The notes beneath the pieces were generated by a model. The model was given only the letters and a program-made list of their open reading frames with translations, was not told where the DNA came from and ran no database searches. From Gemmatimonadota bacterium (GTDB lineage Bacteria; Gemmatimonadota; Gemmatimonadetes; Gemmatimonadales; GWC2-71-9): 7,085 bases of DNA. The stretch covers positions 1 to 7,085 of the forward strand of contig QHUD01000074.1 in the NCBI GenBank assembly GCA_003221085.1, written 5' to 3'. Position 1 is the first letter of the stretch, and every line of letters begins with the position of its first letter. A program made the translations under genes and the position numbers. Below, in pieces: positions 1 through 4,522 of this stretch.

Positions 1-1
1 G

Positions 2-1078
2 TTCGTGACGTGGAAGAATCACCGCGCCTACAATCCCGTCACGCCAGCGGCGGCACCGACGCTGCGAACGCCTGCGGCGAAGCCCCCCGCAGAGCCGAAG
101 TTCACGCCCGCATCGGCGAAGCCTCAGCCGCCCCCACCGCCCCCGCCGCCCCCGCCGCCTCCAGCCCCGCCGCCGCCGCGGGCCGACGATAGACACGAGC
201 TGAAGTTTCTCACCGCTGCCGAGGACATGCCGCCGCCTCCTCCACCTCCGCGGCGGCACACTCCTCCGCCGCGTCCGGCGCTCCCGCCGGACCCCGAACC
301 CGAGCCCGAGCCAGAACCGGAGCCCGAGCCCGAGCCTGAAACCGTCGAGCCGGCGGCTACGGAGGACTTGGGCGCGGCCGCGCCCACATGGCCTGACGAG
401 TTCGAGGACCGCGAGCACGCCGACCAGGTGGAGGCACCCGAAGAGCTAGTCGAGACCAGCCCACGCGCGCGGCGGCGCGGGAAGCGCCGGAGGGGACTGT
501 GGATGACGTTGCTCGTGCTGCTCGTCGTCGGTGGCGGCGCCGGGGCATACTGGTGGTTCCAGCCGGAGCTGCCGATCCCCGAGTGGTCCACGATCACCAA
601 CAAGTGGTCTGCGATCACGTCCGCGATCAGCGGGCAGGTGTCCGCGCTCAAGGGTAAGCTGCGGCGCTCGCCACGGACCACCCCCCCGCCACCGCAGCCG
701 CGCACTCGAGCTGCATCGCGTCCGGCAACCGAGCCCCCGGCTGCGCCGGGGCCCACGCGTCCCGCGCCGTCGCAAGCCGCGCCCTCACAGCCGGCGCCGC
801 CGGCACCGCGCGCGCGCCTCGATGTGGTCGCCGACTCGCTGACGCAGGTCGTGCGTGCCTTCGGCGAGCGGACCACACTGTTTGCGCGCGGTCAGCTCCT
901 CTGCGCCGGGCTGGCGCGCAGTCTCGCGACCGTGGAGAGCCGCTGGCTCGCGTACAACGGCGTGCGGCGCAGCGCCGGGGTCCTCGACGCGGCCCACGCG
1001 GCCCGCGACCAGGCCCTCTACGCCGGCGTGGACTCCGTGGAGCGGCGGTTCGAGCAAACGGGATGCCCGCGGCCGTAG
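2..1078 (+). CDS. Proline-rich single-pass membrane protein, 5' end probably cut
   Basis: I do not recognise the family. The frame is open to the left edge; a GTG at 5 gives 357 residues, but the true start may lie upstream, and numbering here counts from that GTG. Residues 1-150 are low complexity: a run of 12 prolines (P42-P53), four more (P55-P58), seven (P76-P82), eight PE dipeptides (97-112), then an acidic stretch. A basic cluster (154-163, RARRRGKRRR) precedes one hydrophobic helix (about 166-185). By the positive-inside rule the N-terminal part is cytoplasmic and the C-terminal part outside. A second Pro/Ala-rich linker (223-269) leads to a helical domain (about 271-357) holding the only two cysteines, C300 and C354, which could form a disulfide. 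It might be the tail of a larger signalling or envelope protein, for example a Ser/Thr kinase with a proline-rich juxtamembrane region, but no catalytic domain is visible here. Confidence 0.7.
   Translation, partial: FVTWKNHRAYNPVTPAAAPTLRTPAAKPPAEPKFTPASAKPQPPPPPPPPPPPPAPPPPRADDRHELKFLTAAEDMPPPPPPPRRHTPPPRPALPPDPEPEPEPEPEPEPEPETVEPAATEDLGAAAPTWPDEFEDREHADQVEAPEELVETSPRARRRGKRRRGLWMTLLVLLVVGGGAGAYWWFQPELPIPEWSTITNKWSAITSAISGQVSALKGKLRRSPRTTPPPPQPRTRAASRPATEPPAAPGPTRPAPSQAAPSQPAPPAPRARLDVVADSLTQVVRAFGERTTLFARGQLLCAGLARSLATVESRWLAYNGVRRSAGVLDAAHAARDQALYAGVDSVERRFEQTGCPRP
293..340 (+). repeat. In-frame PE dipeptide repeat (8 hexanucleotide units)
   Basis: Eight consecutive 6-bp units encode Pro-Glu (residues 97-112 of the first gene). 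The units vary at third positions (CCC/CCA/CCG/CCT and GAA/GAG), so selection acts on the peptide, or the array is old. Such stiff PE rods often span a distance next to a membrane anchor; that role is inference. Confidence 0.8.
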
Positions 1079-1084
1079 CGGTTG

Positions 1085-1101
1085 GGTGACTTCTGGTCAC
1101 C
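1085..1101 (+). terminator. Stem-loop just after the first gene, possible terminator
   Basis: GGTGAC and GTCACC form a perfect 6-bp stem around a TTCTG loop, starting 6 nt after the TAG stop. Two wobble pairs could extend its base. The tract after it is pyrimidine-rich but is not a clean T-run, so intrinsic termination is plausible rather than certain. Its position between the stop codon and the SRP RNA fits a transcription boundary. Confidence 0.4.
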
Positions 1102-1140
1102 TGTGTGCGTCTGTCCCTGTCGTCGCCTTCACCGTCCTAC

Positions 1141-1146
1141 TAGCTT
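1141..1146 (+). promoter_or_regulatory. Possible -10 box for the SRP RNA
   Basis: TAGCTT fits a loose TANNNT -10 and would start transcription near 1152-1153, at the base of the SRP RNA closing helix. The overlapping TACTAG (1138-1143) would start it near 1149-1150. No convincing -35 box is seen upstream, so this is weak evidence. Confidence 0.25.
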
Positions 1147-1148
1147 TC

Positions 1149-1253
1149 GGTGCCCCAGGTCCGCAGGTCGTCCACTCGTGAACCGCGTCAGGCCCTCGCA
1201 GGGAGCAGCGCTAAGCGATGTCGGGCGTCGCTGCGGGGTGCCTGGGGCATTTT
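1149..1253 (+). ncRNA. ffs: Small bacterial SRP RNA (4.5S type)
   Basis: This is the RNA scaffold of the signal recognition particle. It binds Ffh and stimulates docking with FtsY for co-translational membrane targeting. The conserved domain IV core is clear: GUGAACC-GC-GUCAGG (about 1178-1192) on the 5' side and AGCAGC...UAAGCGAUG (1204-1220) on the 3' side, forming the asymmetric and symmetric internal loops that bind the Ffh M domain. Supporting helices are visible: 1151-1159 with 1241-1249 (9 bp, perfect), 1161-1166 with 1231-1236 (6 bp, perfect) and 1169-1173 with 1223-1227 (one G-U). The tip is CCC-UCGCA-GGG (1193-1203), so the loop is five bases instead of the usual GGAA/GNRA tetraloop. 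The length of about 100 nt means the short form without an Alu domain. Location directly upstream of dnaX matches B. subtilis scr. Exact ends are inferred from the closing helix and the T-run. Confidence 0.9.
1241..1253 (+). terminator. 3' end of SRP RNA with T-run
   Basis: The 3' strand of the SRP closing helix (CCTGGGGCA, 1241-1249) is followed directly by TTTT (1250-1253). The closing helix plus this short T-run probably acts as the intrinsic terminator or marks the processing point. Four Ts is weak, so read-through into dnaX is possible. Confidence 0.45.
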
Positions 1254-1260
1254 ACTACGA

Positions 1261-1356
1261 TGCGGAGTGGGGAATGCGGAATGCGGAGTGGCAATGCGAG
1301 CTCGTGCCGCATGACGCTTATCCTGACATTCCGCACTCCACATTCCGCACTCCGCA
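1261..1356 (+). repeat. Inverted repeat of 7-bp units in the dnaX leader
   Basis: The left arm has four consecutive heptads (1262-1289: GCGGAGT, GGGGAAT, GCGGAAT, GCGGAGT). The right arm has four on the opposite strand (1328-1355, read from its outer end: GCGGAGT, GCGGAAT, GTGGAGT, GCGGAAT). Without any gap, 1261-1293 pairs with 1324-1356: 28 of 33 positions are Watson-Crick, one is a wobble and four are mismatches. The 30-nt loop holds a smaller hairpin (ATGCG 1294-1298 with CGCAT 1308-1312) and the 8-bp palindrome CGAGCTCG (1297-1304). It begins 7 nt after the SRP T-run and ends 19 nt before the dnaX ATG. A related element lies inside dnaX at 2503-2628. Role unknown: it could be a dispersed non-autonomous repeat, an mRNA-stabilising hairpin or an attenuator. 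Confidence 0.85.
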
Positions 1357-1363
1357 CTGTCGT

Positions 1364-1369
1364 TAGATT
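1364..1369 (+). promoter_or_regulatory. TANNNT -10-like box directly before dnaX
   Basis: TAGATT matches four of six bases of TATAAT and ends 6 nt before the dnaX ATG. A transcript starting 7 nt after it would begin at the start codon itself. No Shine-Dalgarno sequence precedes this ATG, which agrees with a leaderless message. If so, the hairpin at 1261-1356 would lie upstream of this start and not in the mRNA. Confidence 0.35.
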
Positions 1370-1375
1370 CACCAG

Positions 1376-3034
1376 ATGATCGCTCTCGCCCGCAAATACC
1401 GTCCCAAGCGCTTTTCCGACCTCCTGGTCCAGGATCACGTAGCCGCCGCGCTGCGCGGGGCCGTGGCGGCGGGTCGGGTGGCCCACGGCTATCTGTTCGC
1501 CGGTCCGCGCGGCGTGGGAAAGACCACGGCGGCGCGCATCCTGGCGATGGCGCTGAACTGCGAGCGCCGCGCTGCCGGGGAGGGCGAGCCGTGCGGCGAG
1601 TGTGACTCCTGCACCCGCGTCTGGACCGGCGCCGCGAACCTCGACGTCGTCGAGCTCGATGCCGCCTCGAACCGGGGCGTGGACGACGCGCGCGACCTGC
1701 GTGAGCGGGCCATGTACGCCGCCTCCGCCGAGGGCCGCCACAAGGTGTACATCGTGGACGAGGCCCACATGCTGACGCGCGAAGCATGGAACGCGCTCCT
1801 CAAGATTCTCGAGGAGCCGCCGCCGCGCGTCGTGTTCGTGTTCGCCACGACCGAGCCGCAAAAGATCGCGCAGAGCGCGGCCCCGATCCTTTCACGCCTA
1901 CAGCGTTTCGACTTCCGGCGCATCGGTCCCCGCGCGATCGCCGATCGCCTGCGGCAGGTGGTCAGCGCAGAGGAGCTCGTCGCGGACGACGAGGCACTGC
2001 ACCTGATCGCCAAGAGCGCCGACGGCGGGATGCGCGACGGGCTCTCGATCCTGGACCAGGTCGTTTCGTTCGGCGAGGGGCCCGTCACGGCCGTCCGGGT
2101 GCGCGAGGTGCTCGGCCTGATCTCGGACGACGTCTACGGCGAGCTCCTGCGACTCGTGTCCGAGCGCGACCCGACAGCCGTGTTTCCGCTGGTGGAGCGC
2201 CTCGTGGACGCAGGCGCCGACCTTGGCGAGTTCGTCGCCGGAGCAGGTGAGGTTCTGCGCGCCGTGCTGCTGGGAAATCTCGGCGGCAAGCCGGAGGGGT
2301 TCACCGAAGCGATGCTGGCGTTGATCGAGCGGTACCGCACTCCGCTTCCGGCTCCCGATGTGGTGCGACTCTTGGCGGTGCTGTCGGAGATGGAGCCCCA
2401 GCTCCGCGCCAGCGGCAACGTGCGCCTCGGTGTCGAGCTGCTCCTGCTCCGCTGGGCGATGATGGCCCGAACCGTCGAGCTGCAGACGGTCATCGAGGCG
2501 CTCGGGAAGCGAGATGCGGGAGGCGGGATGCGGGATGCGGGAAGCGGCCCCGCCACGCCGCCCGTGTTGCGCGACGCGAGCGCCGGTGCGCCAGCCACGC
2601 CTCCCGCATCTCGCATCCCGCATCCCGACCCGCCCGAGAAGGGTCCCTTGACGATCGACCGCCTCCGCTCCCTCTGGCCTCGGATCGTCGCCGACGCTCG
2701 CGCCAAGACACCGATGCTCGGCGCGCTACTGCAGGTCACCGAAGTTGTCGGCGTGGAGGGCGGGACGGTCACGATCCGGCTGCTCGACACGAATCCGGTC
2801 CATGCGGAAGGGCTCGAGCGCCAGCGGGAGGTGCTGGCGCAGCTCGTGGCGCGTTACGTCCCGGAGCCGGTCCGCGTCAAACTCCAGGGGGCGGAGAGCC
2901 GGGAGCGCTCCGCTCCGCGACCCAGCCGGCTGACGGAAGAGGGCGCGCGCGCCGAGCGCCTGAAAACGCTGCGGGCACAGGATCCCAGCCTCAACGCCGC
3001 GGTAGACGCGTTAGATTTAGAGCTGTTGGAATAG
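1376..3034 (+). CDS. dnaX: DNA polymerase III subunit gamma/tau (clamp loader ATPase)
   Basis: This AAA+ ATPase of the clamp loader opens the beta sliding clamp and places it on primed DNA. The start is set by the typical opening ALARKYRPKRFSDL. In order: Walker A GPRGVGKT (43-50); zinc module C62, C73, C76, C79; Walker B with DEAH (128-131); sensor 1 FATTE (156-160); the SRC-type motif as S173-R174-L175, with Arg kept and Cys replaced by Leu; sensor 2 GGMRDGLS with R220; the collar domain to about 372; a linker (about 377-424); and a C-terminal domain from about 425 (LTIDRLRSLWP) typical of non-proteobacterial DnaX. It has 552 residues, shorter than E. coli tau (643). The linker is largely encoded by an inverted array of 7-bp repeats (RDAGGGMRDAGS on one arm, PPASRIPHP on the other). 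I see no A-rich slippery site like those of E. coli or Thermus. Followed after 37 nt by ybaB. Confidence 0.97.
   Translation: MIALARKYRPKRFSDLLVQDHVAAALRGAVAAGRVAHGYLFAGPRGVGKTTAARILAMALNCERRAAGEGEPCGECDSCTRVWTGAANLDVVELDAASNRGVDDARDLRERAMYAASAEGRHKVYIVDEAHMLTREAWNALLKILEEPPPRVVFVFATTEPQKIAQSAAPILSRLQRFDFRRIGPRAIADRLRQVVSAEELVADDEALHLIAKSADGGMRDGLSILDQVVSFGEGPVTAVRVREVLGLISDDVYGELLRLVSERDPTAVFPLVERLVDAGADLGEFVAGAGEVLRAVLLGNLGGKPEGFTEAMLALIERYRTPLPAPDVVRLLAVLSEMEPQLRASGNVRLGVELLLLRWAMMARTVELQTVIEALGKRDAGGGMRDAGSGPATPPVLRDASAGAPATPPASRIPHPDPPEKGPLTIDRLRSLWPRIVADARAKTPMLGALLQVTEVVGVEGGTVTIRLLDTNPVHAEGLERQREVLAQLVARYVPEPVRVKLQGAESRERSAPRPSRLTEEGARAERLKTLRAQDPSLNAAVDALDLELLE
2503..2628 (+). repeat. 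In-frame inverted repeat of 7-bp units inside dnaX
   Basis: The left arm is five heptads (2509-2543: GCGAGAT, GCGGGAG, GCGGGAT, GCGGGAT, GCGGGAA). The right arm carries GCGGGAG, GCGAGAT, GCGGGAT and TCGGGAT on the opposite strand (2601-2628, left to right). GCGAGATGCGGGAGGCG (2509-2525) is perfectly complementary to 2598-2614, and the pairing extends to 2503/2620 with one mismatch. A second register also works perfectly: 2524-2539 with 2612-2627 (16 bp). The frame stays open through both arms and the spacer. The period and sequence match the leader element at 1261-1356, so both probably belong to one repeat family. It lies in the flexible linker, where an insertion would be tolerated. Confidence 0.85.
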
Positions 3035-3052
3035 CTTGCCACCTGTTTCGGC

Positions 3053-3058
3053 GAGGGG
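3053..3058 (+). promoter_or_regulatory. Possible ribosome binding site of ybaB
   Basis: GAGGGG lies 13 nt before the ATG at 3072, farther than usual. It supports 3072 over the TTG at 3036, which would put it inside the reading frame. TAACTT (3059-3064), between it and the ATG, is a TANNNT box 7 nt from the start, so a leaderless transcript is an alternative. Confidence 0.35.
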
Positions 3059-3071
3059 TAACTTTCGACGT

Positions 3072-3389
3072 ATGGCGGATTTATCCAACCTGCTCCAGTT
3101 GGGGCAGCAGATGCAGTTCCGGTTGTCGGAGATCCAGTCTCAACTGGCCCAGCAGACGGTCACCTGCACAGCGGGCGGCGGGATTGTCGCCGCCACGGCC
3201 GATGGCCGGGGCCAGATCCGCGCCATCAAGATCGACCCTCAGGCGATCGCCCAGGGGGACGTGGAAATGCTGGAGGACCTCGTGCTCGCTGCCGTGTCGC
3301 AGGCGCAGCAGCGCGCCGCCGAACTGTACCAGGCGGAGGTGAAGAAGCTCGCCTCGGGCCTGCCGTTCCCGTTTCAGCTGCCGCTATAA
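3072..3389 (+). CDS. ybaB: YbaB/EbfC family nucleoid-associated protein
   Basis: The 105-residue protein starts MADLSNLLQLGQQMQ. It has the family plan: an N-terminal amphipathic helix rich in Gln (LGQQMQFRLSEIQSQLAQQ), then a short sheet (TVTCTAGGGIVAATADGRGQIRAIKID is the usual strand-turn region), then PQAIAQGDVEMLEDLVLAAVSQAQQRA as the dimer helices. Family members are dimers that bind DNA with little sequence specificity and are commonly encoded between dnaX and recR, as here. A TTG at 3036 would add 12 residues (PPVSARGNFRR-like) that do not resemble the family, so the ATG at 3072 is preferred. The stop is 6 nt before recR, which suggests co-transcription. Confidence 0.93.
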   Translation: MADLSNLLQLGQQMQFRLSEIQSQLAQQTVTCTAGGGIVAATADGRGQIRAIKIDPQAIAQGDVEMLEDLVLAAVSQAQQRAAELYQAEVKKLASGLPFPFQLPL

Positions 3390-3390
3390 T
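3385..3390 (+). promoter_or_regulatory. Perfect TATAAT box before recR
   Basis: TATAAT overlaps the ybaB stop codon and ends 5 nt before the recR GTG. There is no Shine-Dalgarno sequence for recR, so a leaderless recR transcript is possible. No good -35 box is seen at 16-18 nt, and three of the bases are also the ybaB TAA stop, so coincidence is a real alternative. Confidence 0.35.
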
Positions 3391-3395
3391 CCGCC

Positions 3396-4019
3396 GTGTC
3401 GGCTATCGAAGATCTCGTGACGGAGCTGGCGAAGCTCCCCGGGATCGGACGGAAGACGGCGCAGCGGCTCACGTTTTACCTGCTGAAGCAGCCGGCGGAG
3501 ACCGCCACGCGACTGGCGGAGGCGATCCGCACCGTCCGCGCGCGGGTGAGGGCCTGCGGGGAGTGCGGCACGCTCACCGATGAGGACCCGTGCGCGATTT
3601 GCCGGGACCCGCGGCGCGACGCCAGTCTGCTCTGCGTCGTGGAGGAGGCCTCGGATGTGACGGCCATCGAGCGCGCCGGGCGGTTCCGCGGCCGCTACCA
3701 CGTGCTGGGCGGGCGGCTCTCCCCGCTCGAGGGCGTGGGTCCCGAGGCGCTGCACCTCGACCGCTTGATGGAGCGGGTGGCGAACGGGGGGGGAGCGGCG
3801 TTGCGGGAAGTGATCATCGCCACGAACCCATCGATGGAAGGCGAGGTCACCGCGACCTACCTGCAACAGCTGCTCAAGCCCACGGGCGTCCGGGTGACTC
3901 GCATCGCGCGCGGGATCCCGGTGGGCGGGGATCTCGAGTACGCGGACGGCGTGACCATCGCACAGGCGCTCTTGGCCCGGCGGGACATGGCCGACTCCGA
4001 TAGACCCGAGGGGACGTAA
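3396..4019 (+). CDS. recR: Recombination mediator RecR
   Basis: RecR works with RecO (and RecF) to load RecA on SSB-coated single-stranded DNA; it forms a ring-shaped clamp on DNA. The protein has 207 residues, near the usual 198-200. A helix-hairpin-helix (KLPGIGRKTAQRLTFYLL, 13-30) is followed by a zinc finger C54-x2-C57-x8-C66-x2-C69. The Toprim domain (about 78-172) contains VVEEASD, YHVLGGRLSPLEGVGPE and EVIIATNPSMEGEVTA. The C-terminal motif GGDLEYADGVTIAQAL (177-192) is intact. The start is a GTG placed by the conserved N-terminus. A run of eight G (3786-3793) encodes G131-G133 in a loop that varies between species. The TAA stop overlaps the mglB ATG by one base (TAATG), so the two are translationally coupled. 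Confidence 0.97.
   Translation: MSAIEDLVTELAKLPGIGRKTAQRLTFYLLKQPAETATRLAEAIRTVRARVRACGECGTLTDEDPCAICRDPRRDASLLCVVEEASDVTAIERAGRFRGRYHVLGGRLSPLEGVGPEALHLDRLMERVANGGGAALREVIIATNPSMEGEVTATYLQQLLKPTGVRVTRIARGIPVGGDLEYADGVTIAQALLARRDMADSDRPEGT
4008..4013 (+). promoter_or_regulatory. Ribosome binding site of mglB
   Basis: GAGGGG lies 5 nt before the ATG at 4019, inside the last codons of recR. It fixes the mglB start and explains coupling through the TAATG overlap. Confidence 0.65.
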
Positions 4020-4507
4020 TGGCGGGTGCGGCGAGCTGGTCGTTCTCCGAGAGCGACTTCAAGCAGATCCAGCAGCACCTCCAGGCGTTCCTGCGGGACT
4101 CGAACGCGCGCTGCGCGCTGCTCGTCGACCGCACCGGACAGCTGGTCGCCACCGTCGGCGAGCCTCCGCAGTTCGACGCCACCGCCTTCGCCTCCCTCAC
4201 CGCCGCCGACTTCAGCGCCAACGACCAGCTCGCCAAGATGATCGGTGAGCACGAGTTCGCCTCCCTGGTGCATCAGGGGGAGAAGGAGTCGATGCTGCTC
4301 GCCGACGTGGCGAAGCGTGTCATCCTCGTGGTGCTGTTCGATCAGCGGACTACCCTGGGCCTCGTGAAGCTCAAGGGGAAAGGCGCCGTGGAGAAGCTGA
4401 ACAAGGTCTTCGAGGAGATGTTCAATCGCGTGGGCGCGGGCCCGACGGCGCCCGAAAAGGGTCTGCTCGAGGGGGCGGAAGACGAAATTGACAAACTCTT
4501 CGGTTGA
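4019..4507 (+). CDS. mglB: Roadblock/LC7 domain protein, MglB-like GTPase-activating protein
   Basis: The 162-residue protein has a roadblock/LC7 fold: N-terminal helix SDFKQIQQHLQAFLRDS (12-28), strand and turn CALLVDRTGQLVATVGE (32-48), helix about 55-77, strands ESMLLADV and VILVVLFDQ, and a final helix (about 122-137). A tail ends in an acidic amphipathic motif, EGAEDEIDKLFG (151-162). In Myxococcus and Thermus, MglB is a homodimeric GAP for the polarity GTPase MglA and is encoded just upstream of it, exactly as here (15 nt gap). Length is close to Myxococcus MglB (159). The conserved-looking C-terminal tail may contact MglA; that is inference from related systems. Without the neighbouring GTPase I would only call it a roadblock protein. 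Confidence 0.9.
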   Translation: MAGAASWSFSESDFKQIQQHLQAFLRDSNARCALLVDRTGQLVATVGEPPQFDATAFASLTAADFSANDQLAKMIGEHEFASLVHQGEKESMLLADVAKRVILVVLFDQRTTLGLVKLKGKGAVEKLNKVFEEMFNRVGAGPTAPEKGLLEGAEDEIDKLFG

Positions 4508-4512
4508 GAGGA
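4506..4512 (+). promoter_or_regulatory. Ribosome binding site of mglA
   Basis: GAGAGGA spans the mglB stop region and lies 10 nt before the ATG at 4523. It favours this ATG as the start over the in-frame ATG two codons later. Confidence 0.5.
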
Positions 4513-4522
4513 CGCGCGTCCC

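Noticed and set aside
124..876. 250-residue minus-strand frame rich in Gly/Ser repeats
   Set aside because: The GSGSGS and poly-Gly tracts are the reverse complement of the PE and polyproline codons of the first gene, so they carry no independent evidence of coding.
1256..1261. TACGAT as a -10 box for dnaX after the SRP RNA
   Set aside because: The matching -35 position is GC-only (near GCGGGG), and the box sits on the edge of the repeat; no further support.
1262..1355. CRISPR-like array
   Set aside because: The repeats are 7 bp, directly abutting, and arranged as an inverted pair without regular unique spacers, unlike CRISPR repeats.
1082..1366. 94-residue open frame on the + strand between the first gene and dnaX
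   Set aside because: It overlaps the whole SRP RNA and the heptad repeat; its tail (WGMRNAEWQ) is just translated repeat. No ribosome binding site and no family resemblance.
1188..1861. Two overlapping minus-strand open frames (199 and 216 residues) spanning the SRP RNA, the repeat and the 5' part of dnaX
   Set aside because: They are antisense to a structured RNA and to the DnaX Walker A and zinc regions, with low-complexity Arg/His content; shadows of GC-rich coding.
2021..2040. GGCGGGATGCG in the DnaX sensor 2 region as a third copy of the heptad repeat
   Set aside because: It encodes the conserved GGMRDG motif required in all DnaX proteins, stands alone without tandem units or an inverted partner, and is explained by codon choice.
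3036..3071. TTG at 3036 as the start of ybaB
   Set aside because: The 12 added residues do not resemble the family, and the GAGGGG and TAACTT signals fall inside this stretch, favouring the ATG at 3072.
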